Shown here: one piece after another, positions 8,823-19,000 of the stretch
How the letters are laid out: each line of letters starts with the position of its first letter
How positions within the stretch are numbered: the stretch's first letter is position 1
Assembly (NCBI RefSeq): GCF_048381675.1
Contig: NZ_JBLWIS010000004.1
Coordinates: 62,001-126,000 of the forward strand
Source: Advenella sp048381675
GTDB lineage: Bacteria > Pseudomonadota > Gammaproteobacteria > Burkholderiales > Burkholderiaceae_B
Length of the DNA stretch: 64,000 nucleotides
Direction of reading: 5' to 3'
Program-made: the position numbers and the translations under genes
The notes under the pieces: model-generated
Told to the model about the DNA's origin: nothing
Databases searched by the model: none
Seen by the model: the letters and a program-made list of their open reading frames with translations, nothing else

Positions 8823-8862
8823 CAAAAAAATGGCAGATGCCCCAAATTGAAGCATCTGCCAT
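8823..8862 (-). terminator. Rho-independent terminator
   Basis: An 11-bp perfect stem (ATGGCAGATGC / GCATCTGCCAT) with an 11-nt loop is followed on the minus strand by a run of seven T residues. It lies about 55 bp downstream of the decayed gene at 8917-9139 and is correctly oriented for it, which suggests the terminator of that former gene has survived. Confidence 0.75.
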
Positions 8863-8916
8863 GTACTCGTTTAACTCAAAACGGATCTTTCCGAATTTCA
8901 ACCATTCCTGGAAAAC

Positions 8917-9139
8917 TTACATGTCTTTCAATTTTTCCAGGTCAATCACCTACCTTGGCATATTCTTTTTTGTCTTCCATGCTGGCAGAACCGTCAATGG
9001 TCATCCTTTTGCATTTAGCTGATTAATCAATTGCGTTGCCATGCCCAGTGACTGTTGGCCATGACATAATCTTTCTGCTCATAAGCAGCCAGTGCTTCCT
9101 TGATGGCATCTTCCACCTCATCGTTTTGATGTATTATTT
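8917..9139 (-). pseudogene. Decayed small gene (frameshifted remnant)
   Basis: No intact gene is present, but the minus strand shows coherent peptide fragments in successive frames: 'EDAIKEALAAYEQKDYVMA' (about 9120-9060), then 'QQSLGMATQLINQLNAKG', then 'TIDGSASMEDKKEYAKVGD', and finally 'DLEKLKDM' before a stop at 8917-8919. Read together they resemble a small exported protein with a tetratricopeptide-like 'ALAAYEQKDY' start and an acidic C-terminus. At least two frameshifts and probably a deletion separate the pieces, and the N-terminus is missing. A matching terminator follows. The ancestral function is unknown. Confidence 0.5.
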
Positions 9140-9162
9140 TTATGGATCGTCAAGGAGACATT

Positions 9163-10296
9163 ATGTTGCGTTTACTGAAAAAAACCGGCCTGGCCCTATG
9201 CCTTGCGACAACATTCCTGGCTAGCCCCGGTCTGGCCCAACAATCCTCCCCAGCCAAAATCTCGGTACAGGTGCTTGAAAATCACCTTGAATACCCCTGG
9301 GGAATGGCCTTTTTAGCCAACAATCAAGGTATCCTTATTACCGAAAGACCAGGCAAACTTCGTCTGTGGACGGCCAAATCCGGTCTTTCAGCACCCATCA
9401 GCGGGGTCCCAAGGGTTTTTAACCGGGGTCAGGGTGGTTTACTGGATATTGCCCTGGCACCCGACTTTACCACCTCCCGCCATGTTTATCTTTCATTTGC
9501 CGAAGAAGGCAGTACTGGCAGGGCCAGCACCAGTGTTGGGTATGGCAGGCTTTCCGAGGACATGAAAACCCTGGAAAACTTCCAGGTGATTTTCCGTCAG
9601 GAACCCAGGCTTTCCACTGGCATTCACTTCGGATCAAGACTGGTGTTTGACGACAAGGGTTATCTGTTCATCGCCCTTGGTGAAAACAACCAGCGCCCTA
9701 CCGCCCAGGACCTGGACAAACTGCAAGGCAAAATAGTGCGCCTGTTCCCTGACGGCAGCATTCCCAAAGACAATCCCTTTTTCAATGTGCCCGGCGTTCG
9801 CCCTGAAATCTGGTCATACGGGCATCGTAACCAGCAAGGCGCTGCCCTTAACCCCTGGACCCGCCAATTATGGACCCATGAACACGGCCCTCGCGGCGGT
9901 GATGAAATCAATATTCCCAAACCCGGCAAAAACTACGGCTGGCCGATCATTACCCATGGTATCAATTATTCAGGCACGCCTATCCCTGAAGCGGCTGGCA
10001 CCCATGCCCAGGGAATGGAACAACCCGTTTATTACTGGAAAGTATCCCCCGCCATCAGCGGCATGGCATTTTACGACAGCAACACATTCCCGGAATGGAA
10101 AAACTCTCTGTTTATTGGCGCTTTGGTTGGCCAACGGTTAATCCGTTTAGTGCTGGACGGGAACAAAATCACCGCAGAGGAAAATCTTCTGGAAGATCGC
10201 AATGAGCGGATCCGGGATGTTCGTGTTGGCCCGGATGGTTACGTTTATGTCTTAACGGATTCAAACAGGGGAAAGCTCCTGAAAATTTCCCCATGA
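9163..10296 (+). CDS. PQQ-dependent aldose sugar dehydrogenase-like protein (YliI/GdhB family)
   Basis: About 377 residues with a signal peptide (hydrophobic stretch to 'GLAQQ', about residue 26), so periplasmic. The family signatures are 'YPWGMAFL', 'ITERPGKLRL', 'GGLLDIALAPDF', 'WSYGHRNQQGAALNP' and 'HEHGPRGGDEIN', which build the six-bladed beta-propeller and the PQQ/Ca site of soluble aldose sugar dehydrogenases. I prefer the ATG at 9163 because AAGGAG precedes it at proper spacing; an ATG seven codons upstream overlaps that site. The enzyme would oxidise aldoses in the periplasm if PQQ is available; no pqq genes are in this window. Confidence 0.85.
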   Translation: MLRLLKKTGLALCLATTFLASPGLAQQSSPAKISVQVLENHLEYPWGMAFLANNQGILITERPGKLRLWTAKSGLSAPISGVPRVFNRGQGGLLDIALAPDFTTSRHVYLSFAEEGSTGRASTSVGYGRLSEDMKTLENFQVIFRQEPRLSTGIHFGSRLVFDDKGYLFIALGENNQRPTAQDLDKLQGKIVRLFPDGSIPKDNPFFNVPGVRPEIWSYGHRNQQGAALNPWTRQLWTHEHGPRGGDEINIPKPGKNYGWPIITHGINYSGTPIPEAAGTHAQGMEQPVYYWKVSPAISGMAFYDSNTFPEWKNSLFIGALVGQRLIRLVLDGNKITAEENLLEDRNERIRDVRVGPDGYVYVLTDSNRGKLLKISP

Positions 10297-10405
10297 TGGC
10301 CATGTCCAGGCCTTGTCCCTTGCCAACGCAGGGTTACATGCCACCATATCTGTTTTAAACTATGGGCAGATCGCAAGCATCAGCCTTGCACTGCATCATT
10401 CTTAA

Positions 10406-10438
10406 TTGAAAACTGCCTGTTAAACAGGCAGTTTTCAA
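10406..10438. terminator. Bidirectional terminator between sugar dehydrogenase and serA
   Basis: A perfect 14-bp inverted repeat (TTGAAAACTGCCTG and its complement) with a 5-nt loop lies between two converging genes. A-rich and T-rich arm ends make it usable in both directions. Confidence 0.75.
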
Positions 10439-10463
10439 GGATTACGACAAGAAAAAACATTAA

Positions 10464-11693
10464 TCAATAAAGAACCCGGGTTTTGATGGTTCCCTCGATT
10501 TCCTTGAGTTTTGCGATAGCCTTGTCAGCATCCACGTTTTCCACATCCAACACAACATAGCCAATTTCCGGATCGGTCTGCAGGTACTGGCCAACAATGT
10601 TCACGCCATCTTTCATGAAGAGTTTGTTAATGGCAGTCAGTACGCCTGGACGATTAGCGTGAATATGCAGGAAGCGGCGAGCCTGTTTGTTTTCCGGCAA
10701 GGAAACTTCAGGAAAATTAACCGCAGACAGGGTGGAGCCGTTGTCTGAATATTTGACCAGCTTGCTGGCAACTTCAATACCGATGTTTTCCTGTGCTTCA
10801 CTGGTTGAACCACCAATGTGGGGCGTCAGGATCACGTTGTCGAATTTACGCAAGGGAGACACAAACTCTTCATTGTTGGACTTGGGTTCTACCGGGAAGA
10901 CGTCAATGGCTGCGCCACCCAGATGTTCTTCTTCCAGCGCGACAGCCAAGGCATCAATATCCACCACCGTGCCACGCGAAGCATTGATCAAATGGGCACC
11001 CTTCTTCATCTGGGCAATCCTTTCGGCACTCATCAGATTTTTGGTCGATGCATTTTCGGGCACGTGCAAGGTGACAACATCACTGATATTGAGCAATTCG
11101 GTCAAAGTTTTAACAGGCTTGGCATTGCCCAAAGGCAGTTTGGCTTCAACATCGAAATAATAAATTTCCATGCCCAAGGCTTCGGCCAGGACGCTTAATT
11201 GCGAACCAATGTGGCCATAACCGATAATGCCCAATTTTTTGCCCCGAACTTCATGGCTACCCTCCGCTGATTTTTGCCACTGGCCACGGTGCACTTCGGC
11301 ATTGGCGGCCGGGATCCGGCGCATCAGCAGGATCATTTCTGCCAGTACCAATTCAGCCACAGAACGGGTATTGGAAAAAGGCGCATTAAACACCGGGATA
11401 CCCCGTTTTTTGGCGGCATCCAGGTCTACCTGGTTGGTACCAATACAAAAGCATCCTACTGCAATCAGTTTCTTGGCCGCAGCAAAAACCTCTTCAGTCA
11501 ACTGCGTACGTGAACGGATACCCACAAAATGTGCATCGGCAATGGCTTTTTTCAGCTGATCGCTATCCAGTGCTTTTTTCTGATAGTCAATTTGTGTATA
11601 GCCGGATGCATGCAAAACATCAATTGCGTTCTGGTGTACACCTTCCAGCAACAGGAATTTGATTTTGCTTTTGTCTAATGAGAACTTTTCCAT
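10464..11693 (-). CDS. serA: D-3-phosphoglycerate dehydrogenase
   Basis: About 409 residues, the same length and pattern as E. coli SerA. It oxidises 3-phosphoglycerate to 3-phosphohydroxypyruvate in the first step of serine synthesis. Visible features are 'GCFCIGTNQVDLDAAKKRG', the NAD-binding 'LGIIGYGHIG' (about residues 155-164), 'INASRGTVVDI', 'LTPHIGGST' with the catalytic His, and a C-terminal ACT domain ('HANRPGVLTAINKLF'), which mediates serine feedback in this class. The start at 11693 (MEKFSLDKSKIKFLL) matches the E. coli N-terminus; an in-frame ATG four codons upstream is also possible. Monocistronic, flanked by terminators. Confidence 0.93.
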   Translation of the reverse strand: MEKFSLDKSKIKFLLLEGVHQNAIDVLHASGYTQIDYQKKALDSDQLKKAIADAHFVGIRSRTQLTEEVFAAAKKLIAVGCFCIGTNQVDLDAAKKRGIPVFNAPFSNTRSVAELVLAEMILLMRRIPAANAEVHRGQWQKSAEGSHEVRGKKLGIIGYGHIGSQLSVLAEALGMEIYYFDVEAKLPLGNAKPVKTLTELLNISDVVTLHVPENASTKNLMSAERIAQMKKGAHLINASRGTVVDIDALAVALEEEHLGGAAIDVFPVEPKSNNEEFVSPLRKFDNVILTPHIGGSTSEAQENIGIEVASKLVKYSDNGSTLSAVNFPEVSLPENKQARRFLHIHANRPGVLTAINKLFMKDGVNIVGQYLQTDPEIGYVVLDVENVDADKAIAKLKEIEGTIKTRVLY

Positions 11694-11784
11694 ACCACTT
11701 TCCATAAGAAAATAACAATTTATTTAACCATTGTATAGTAGTTTACTCGGGTATTCGCTAATTGATAATCCCCATACCCATAAA

Positions 11785-11818
11785 AAAAATCGCCTGACTT
11801 TGACATCAGGCGATTTTT
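11785..11818. terminator. Terminator downstream of rpoC
   Basis: A 13-bp perfect stem (AAAAATCGCCTGA and its complement) around an 8-nt loop lies 22 bp beyond the rpoC stop on the minus strand. T-rich sequence follows the GC-rich stem on both sides, so it probably ends the rpoBC transcript. Confidence 0.85.
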
Positions 11819-11839
11819 CAGCTTTGGCAACAACAGATA

Positions 11840-14800
11840 TTATTCTGCTGCTGGTGGCTCATCCGAAGATGTATTGTTGAACGGTGCAAAAATACTTTCC
11901 AGGGAAACCGGTGCTGAAGTCGGTTCTTCGAAAGGATTTTCCTGTGCACGGGCTGCCAGGCGCTCTGCACGTTCAGCTTCTTCTTTCACTTTACGTGCAT
12001 GATGATAGGCCAAGCCTGTACCTGCAGGAATCAGGCGACCAACAATCACGTTTTCTTTCAGACCACGCAATTCATCACGTTTGCCCATGATGGCAGCTTC
12101 TGTCAGAACACGGGTTGTTTCTTGGAACGATGCCGCTGAAATGAAGGAATCGGTAGAAAGCGATGCTTTCGTGATACCCAACAGAACGTTCTCATAGGTT
12201 GCAGGAATCTTGTTCTCTGCAATCATGCGATCGTTTTCATTCAGCAATTCAGAGCGCTCAACCTGTTCACCCGGGATGAATGAAGTATCACCCGCATCAA
12301 CAATGTTTACGCGACGCAGCATTTGACGAACAATCACTTCAATGTGCTTGTCGTTAATCTTCACGCCTTGCAAACGGTAAACGTCCTGAACTTCGTTAAC
12401 CACATAAGTAGCCAGTTGCTCAATACCTTTCAGACGCAAGATATCATGCGGATCGGCCGGACCGTCAACAATCAACTCACCCTGGTTAACAACCTGGCCG
12501 TCGTGAACCATGACCTGCTTCTCTTTAGGAATCAGGAATTCATGCGCCACGCCATCAATGTCGGTAAGTACCAGACGCTGTTTACCCTTGGTGTCCTTAC
12601 CAAAAGAAACGGTACCGGTCACATCAGCCAGAATACCGGCATCTTTGGGTGAGCGGGCTTCAAACAACTCGGCCACACGTGGCAGACCACCGGTAATATC
12701 GCGGGTTTTCTGTGATTCCTGAGGAATACGGGCCAGAACTTCACCCACTGCAACCTGCTGTCCGTCACGAACGGTAATCAGCGCGCCAACCGGGAATGAA
12801 ATGTTCACGGAGTGATCGGTACCGGCAATCTTGACTTCTTCCCCAACTTCATTAAGAAGCTTGATCTGGGGACGCATCATGATCTTGCCACCACGGGTTT
12901 TCGGTGTAATCACCACCAGTGTGGACAAGCCGGTAATTTCATCAACCTGTTTGGCAACCGTTACGCCTTCTTCGATATTCTCGAAACGGACGGATCCGGT
13001 GTACTCGGAAACAATCGGACGGGTCAACGGATCCCATGTTGCCAAGCGTGCACCTGCCTTGACCACTTCATTGTCACCCACCAAAATAGTGGCACCATAA
13101 GGAATCTTGTGGCGTTCGCGTTCACGGTTGTTATCATCAAAAATAACAATTTCACCTGAACGGGAAATGGCAATGCGTTCATTCTTGGCATTGGTCACAT
13201 AGCGCATGGAGCTGGTAAAGCCAACCGTACCGGCTGATTTTGTTTCAACTGCAGACGCCATGGCAGCACGCGACGCGGCACCACCAATGTGGAAAGTACG
13301 CATCGTAAGCTGAGTACCTGGTTCACCGATAGACTGGGCAGCAATAACACCAACCGCCTCACCGGTATTCACCAGATAACCACGACCCAAATCACGGCCA
13401 TAACAATGTGCACACAATCCATGACGTGTTTCACATGTCAGCGGTGTACGGATCTTGACTTCATCAACACCCAGCTTATCAATCAGCTCAACCGTATCTT
13501 CATCAAGCATGGTACCGGCAGTAATCACAGTTTCCTGGGTATCAGGATTAACGATATCTACTGCAGTTACACGACCCAGAATACGATCACGCAACGGCTC
13601 GATAACCTCACCACCTTCCAGCAACGCCTTCATGACATAACCCTGGGTTGTGCCACAATCAGTTTCCGTAATCACCAAGTCTTGGGTCACGTCAACCAGA
13701 CGGCGTGTCAGGTAACCCGAGTTCGCTGTCTTCAATGCGGTATCGGCCAGACCCTTACGGGCACCGTGGGTTGAAATAAAGTACTGCAGAACGTTAAGGC
13801 CTTCACGGAAGTTCGCGGTAATCGGGGTTTCGATAATCGAACCATCAGGTTTGGCCATCAGGCCACGCATACCGGCCAACTGGCGAATCTGTGCTGCAGA
13901 ACCCCGCGCACCGGAGTCAGCCATCATGTAGATGGAGTTGAATGATTCCTGACGGACGGTATCACCAAAACGGTCTACCACCGGTTCAGTTGCCAATTGT
14001 TCCATCATGGCCTTGCCGATCTTGTCACCGGCCTTGCCCCAGATATCAACCACGTTGTTGTAGCGCTCTTGAGCTGTTACCAGACCTGATGAATACTGCT
14101 TGTCAATTTCCTTGACCTCGCCACTGGCCTGGGCAAGGATTTCTTCCTTGGCAGTCGGAATAACCATATCGCCCATGGCAATCGAAATACCGGCCCGGGT
14201 TGCCAGACGGAAACCGTTTTGCATTAGCTTGTCAGCAAAAATAACGGTATCACGCAAGCCGCAACGGCGGAAAGACTGGTTAATCAGGCGTGAAAGTTCT
14301 TTTTTCTTCAACGCCCGGTTCAGTACTGCAAATGGCAGGCCTTTAGGCAAAATTTCAGACAGCATGGCGCGGCCAACCGTTGTTTCAAAACGGCGCAACA
14401 CCGGTTGCCATTCATCATTTTCGTCTTTGACATACTCGTTCAGGCGAACCGTAATGCGTGATTGGAGTTCAACCACACCATTGTCATAAGCGCGATATAC
14501 CTCGGCCAGGTCGGAGAAGAACAGGCCTTCACCCTTGCCATTGATACGCTCACGGGTTGTGTAATACAGACCTAACACAATATCCTGTGAAGGAACAATG
14601 GAAGGCTCGCCACTGGCAGGGAACAGCACGTTGTTGGAGGCCAGCATCAAAGTACGGGCTTCCAGTTGTGCTTCAAGCGACAATGGAACGTGAACCGCCA
14701 TCTGGTCACCGTCAAAGTCGGCGTTAAACGCAGCACAAACCAGCGGGTGCAGCTGAATCGCCTTACCTTCGATCAGGACCGGTTCAAAAGCCTGAATACC

Positions 14801-16096
14801 CAAACGGTGCAAGGTTGGCGCACGGTTAAGCATGACCGGGTGTTGGCGAATGACTTCTTCCAGAATATCCCATACTACGGGTTCCTGGGCTTCAACCAGT
14901 TTCTTGGCTGCCTTGATCGTGGTAGCCAGACCCATGGTTTCAAGACGGTTGAAAATGAACGGTTTGAACAGTTCAAGCGCCATTAATTTAGGCAAGCCGC
15001 ATTGATGCAAAAGCAATTGCGGACCCACCACAATAACCGAACGTCCAGAGTAGTCAACCCGTTTACCCAGCAAGTTCTGACGGAAACGACCGCTCTTGCC
15101 CTTGATCATGTCTGACAGGGATTTCAGCTGACGCTTGTTGGCGCCCGTCATGGCTTTACCGCGACGACCGTTGTCCAGCAACGAGTCAACCGCTTCCTGC
15201 AGCATGCGTTTTTCGTTACGCAGGATGATATCGGGTGCTTTCAGTTCGATCAGGCGTTTCAGGCGGTTATTACGGTTAATAACGCGGCGATACAGATCGT
15301 TCAAGTCTGAAGTAGCGAAACGACCACCATCCAGAGGTACCAAAGGACGCAAATCGGGTGGCAGCACTGGCAGTACTTCCAGGATCATCCAGTCAGGCTT
15401 GATACCTGATTTCTGGAAGCCTTCAATAACCTTCAGGCGCTTGGAAATTTTCTTGATCTTGGCGTCGGAAGAAGTAGCCTTGAGTTCAGCACGCAATGCT
15501 TCCGCTTCACGATCGATATCGATCGTGCGCAGCAGTTCGCGAATCGCTTCAGCACCCATCAGGGCAGTGAAGTCATCGCCATATTCTTCCGTTTTGGCCA
15601 AGAAATCGTCGTCAGACATGATCTGACCGCGTTTAAGCGGCGTCATGCCTGGTTCGATCACGCACCATGCCTCGAAGTACAGAACCCGCTCGATATCGCG
15701 CAAGGTCATGTCAAGCACCATGCCCAGACGGGATGGCAAGCTTTTCAGGAACCAGATATGCGCAACCGGGCTGGCCAGCTCGATGTGGCCCATGCGCTCA
15801 CGGCGAACTTTGGTAACCGTGACTTCAACACCGCATTTTTCACAAATGACACCACGGTGTTTCAGACGTTTGTATTTTCCGCAAAGACATTCATAATCTT
15901 TGATCGGGCCAAAAATCTTGGCACAAAACAAACCATCACGTTCGGGTTTAAACGTACGATAGTTGATGGTTTCGGGTTTGCGCACTTCACCATAAGACCA
16001 CGAACGGATTTTTTCTGGAGAAGCAATCCCGATCTTGATGACGTCAAATTGATCGTCTTGCGAGATTTGTTTGAATAAACCTAATAATCCCTTCAT
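11840..16096 (-). CDS. rpoC: RNA polymerase beta' subunit
   Basis: A 1418-residue protein, full length for the family. Landmarks include the N-terminal zinc site ('YECLCGKYKRLKHRG' then 'CEKCGVEV'), the catalytic 'NADFDGDQMAVH' with its three Asp ligands for magnesium, the bridge-helix region, and the second zinc cluster ('CETRHGLCAHCYGRDL'). The gene overlaps rpoB by 4 bp. It is the last gene of the tRNA-tuf-secE-nusG-rplKAJL-rpoBC unit and is followed by a strong terminator. The acidic proline-rich C-terminal tail is variable in the family. Confidence 0.98.
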   Translation of the reverse strand: MKGLLGLFKQISQDDQFDVIKIGIASPEKIRSWSYGEVRKPETINYRTFKPERDGLFCAKIFGPIKDYECLCGKYKRLKHRGVICEKCGVEVTVTKVRRERMGHIELASPVAHIWFLKSLPSRLGMVLDMTLRDIERVLYFEAWCVIEPGMTPLKRGQIMSDDDFLAKTEEYGDDFTALMGAEAIRELLRTIDIDREAEALRAELKATSSDAKIKKISKRLKVIEGFQKSGIKPDWMILEVLPVLPPDLRPLVPLDGGRFATSDLNDLYRRVINRNNRLKRLIELKAPDIILRNEKRMLQEAVDSLLDNGRRGKAMTGANKRQLKSLSDMIKGKSGRFRQNLLGKRVDYSGRSVIVVGPQLLLHQCGLPKLMALELFKPFIFNRLETMGLATTIKAAKKLVEAQEPVVWDILEEVIRQHPVMLNRAPTLHRLGIQAFEPVLIEGKAIQLHPLVCAAFNADFDGDQMAVHVPLSLEAQLEARTLMLASNNVLFPASGEPSIVPSQDIVLGLYYTTRERINGKGEGLFFSDLAEVYRAYDNGVVELQSRITVRLNEYVKDENDEWQPVLRRFETTVGRAMLSEILPKGLPFAVLNRALKKKELSRLINQSFRRCGLRDTVIFADKLMQNGFRLATRAGISIAMGDMVIPTAKEEILAQASGEVKEIDKQYSSGLVTAQERYNNVVDIWGKAGDKIGKAMMEQLATEPVVDRFGDTVRQESFNSIYMMADSGARGSAAQIRQLAGMRGLMAKPDGSIIETPITANFREGLNVLQYFISTHGARKGLADTALKTANSGYLTRRLVDVTQDLVITETDCGTTQGYVMKALLEGGEVIEPLRDRILGRVTAVDIVNPDTQETVITAGTMLDEDTVELIDKLGVDEVKIRTPLTCETRHGLCAHCYGRDLGRGYLVNTGEAVGVIAAQSIGEPGTQLTMRTFHIGGAASRAAMASAVETKSAGTVGFTSSMRYVTNAKNERIAISRSGEIVIFDDNNRERERHKIPYGATILVGDNEVVKAGARLATWDPLTRPIVSEYTGSVRFENIEEGVTVAKQVDEITGLSTLVVITPKTRGGKIMMRPQIKLLNEVGEEVKIAGTDHSVNISFPVGALITVRDGQQVAVGEVLARIPQESQKTRDITGGLPRVAELFEARSPKDAGILADVTGTVSFGKDTKGKQRLVLTDIDGVAHEFLIPKEKQVMVHDGQVVNQGELIVDGPADPHDILRLKGIEQLATYVVNEVQDVYRLQGVKINDKHIEVIVRQMLRRVNIVDAGDTSFIPGEQVERSELLNENDRMIAENKIPATYENVLLGITKASLSTDSFISAASFQETTRVLTEAAIMGKRDELRGLKENVIVGRLIPAGTGLAYHHARKVKEEAERAERLAARAQENPFEEPTSAPVSLESIFAPFNNTSSDEPPAAE

Positions 16097-19000
16097 TCTT
16101 TACGCTCCAAATCCATATCGAGTGACAGTGATCGAATTTCCTTGACCAACACGTTAAACGATTCTGGCATACCTGCATCAATTACATGATCGCCCTTAAC
16201 GATGTTTTCATACACTTTGGTACGGCCGGTAATGTCATCCGACTTGACCGTCAGCATTTCCTGCAATGTGTATGAAGCACCATATGCCTCAAGCGCCCAA
16301 ACTTCCATCTCACCAAAACGCTGGCCACCAAACTGGGCTTTACCACCCAGCGGCTGTTGGGTAACCAGTGAGTAAGGACCCGTAGAACGGGCGTGCATCT
16401 TATCATCAACCAAGTGATGCAGTTTCAGATAGTGCATATAACCAATCGTGACAGGACGCTCGAAACGATCACCGGTACGGCCGTCGAACAGGTAAGCCTG
16501 TGTACGTGAATCGGTTAATTGCAGCCGTTCCTTGATCTCGTCAGGATAAGCAAGCTTCAACATGGTTTCAATCTCTTCTTCGGTAGCACCATCGAAAACC
16601 GGTGTTGCCAAAGGAAGACCTTTTTTCAGGTTGTGTGCCATCTCGATGATCTGTTCATCGGTCAGTTCTTCAAGATGTGCCTTGCTACCGGTTGAGTTGT
16701 AAACGGTATTCAGGTACTCACGCACTTGCTCAACCTGGACTTCGCGCTCATCACGAAGCATGTCGGCAATACGATGACCAATACCTTTGGCAGCCCAACC
16801 CAAGTGAACCTCAAGCACCTGACCCACGTTCATCCGTGAAGGAACGCCCAGCGGGTTCAACACGATATCTGCAGGTGTACCATCGGCCATGTGTGGCATG
16901 TCTTCAACAGGCGTAATACGGGATACAACACCCTTGTTACCGTGACGGCCAGCCATTTTATCGCCAGGTTGCAGACGACGTTTAACAGCCAGGTAGACCT
17001 TGATCATTTTCAGGACACCCGGTGGCAATTCGTCACCCTGTGTGAGTTTCTTGCGTTTTTCTTCAAAGGCAAGGTCAAACTCATGGCGTTTCTGTTCAAC
17101 AGATTCTTTGATCTGTTCCAGCGCAACGGCGTGCTCTTCGTCGGCAAGACGAATGTCAAACCATTGCCAGCGATCAACACCTTCAAGGTACTCGGCGGTA
17201 ATTGCCGTGCCTTTAGGCAGACGATTAGGGCCACCGTTAACGGTTTTGCCAATCAGCAATTTGCGGATACGGTCAAAAGTATCGTTTTCAACAATACGCA
17301 ACTGGTCATTCAGGTCCTGGCGATAGCGGCTGAGTTCATCGTTAATGATGGATTCTGCACGCTTGTCACGCTGTACACCTTCACGGGTAAATACCTGAAC
17401 GTCAATAACAGTACCTACCATGCCTGATGGCACGCGCAGGGAAGTATCTTTCACGTCAGACGCTTTTTCACCGAAAATCGCACGCAGCAGTTTTTCTTCC
17501 GGTGTCAGCTGGGTTTCACCTTTTGGTGTTACCTTACCAACCAGCACGTCATCGGCACGGACTTCAGCACCAATGTAGACAATACCGGATTCGTCAAGAC
17601 GGTTCAGTTGAGCCTCTGGCAGGTTGCTGATATCACGGGTGATTTCTTCATTACCCAGTTTGGTATCACGTGCAACAACGGTCAACTCTTCAATGTGAAT
17701 TGAAGTATAACGGTCATCGGCAACCACTTTTTCGGAAATGAGGATCGAGTCTTCGTAGTTATAACCGTTCCATGGCATGAAAGCGATCAGCATATTCTGA
17801 CCCAGCGCCAATTCACCCAGGTCGGTAGACGCACCGTCAGCCAGAACGTCGCCACGGGCAACGATATCGCCACGTTTTACTACGGGGCGCTGGTTGATGT
17901 TAGTGTTCTGGTTGGAACGGGTGTATTTGATCATATTGTAGATATCAACACCTACTTCACCCGCCTGGTTCTCTTCGTCATTAACACGAATAACCACGCG
18001 CTCGGCATCAACATGATCAACAATACCGCCACGTCTGGCCTGTACGGTGGTACCAGAGTCAACCGCAACGGTACGTTCAATACCAGTACCGACCAGTGGT
18101 TTTTCGGGGCGCAGGCAAGGAACTGCCTGACGTTGCATGTTGGCACCCATCAGGGCCCGGTTCGCGTCATCGTGTTCAAGGAACGGAATCAGGGAAGCGG
18201 CCACCGACACGATCTGTGAAGGTGCAACGTCCATATAATGAACATTGGCAGGGGCCGTCAGCATAGTCTCGCCTGCTTCACGACAAGCAATCAGGTCTTC
18301 AGCAAAACTGCCGTCCTCATTAAGCTCGGCGTTAGCCTGGGCAATCACATAACGGCTTTCCTCAATGGCAGACAGGTAATCAATTTGATCACTGACTTTG
18401 CCATCGATAATTTTGCGGTAAGGCGTTTCCAGGAAACCGTACTCATTCAGGCGGGCATACAACGCCATGGAGTTGATCAAACCAATGTTCGGACCTTCAG
18501 GCGTTTCAATTGGACATACACGACCATAGTGCGTCGGGTGCACGTCACGAACCTCAAAGCCGGCACGTTCACGGGTCAGACCGCCAGGACCAAGCGCGGA
18601 AACACGACGTTTATGCGTGATTTCTGACAAGGGGTTGGTTTGGTCCATGAACTGGGAAAGCTGGCTTGAGCCAAAGAATTCCTTGATGGCGGCAGAAATG
18701 GGCTTGGAGTTGATCAGGTCATGCGGCATCAGGTTATCGGCTTCAGCCTGACCCAGACGCTCTTTCACGGCACGTTCTACACGAACCAGACCGGCACGGA
18801 ACTGGTTCTCGGCCAATTCGCCAACACAACGGACACGACGGTTACCCAAGTGATCGATATCGTCAATCACACCCTGGCCGTTACGCAACGCAACCAATAC
18901 CTTGATAGTTTCAAGAATGTCTTCATCGGTAAGCGTCATCGGACCGGTAATTTCATCACCGCGACCCAGGCGACGGTTTACTTTCATACGACCAACACGT

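Noticed and set aside
15135..15626. Long plus-strand open frame inside rpoC
   Set aside because: It is the antisense of a highly conserved rpoC segment, with no ribosome-binding site or protein similarity.
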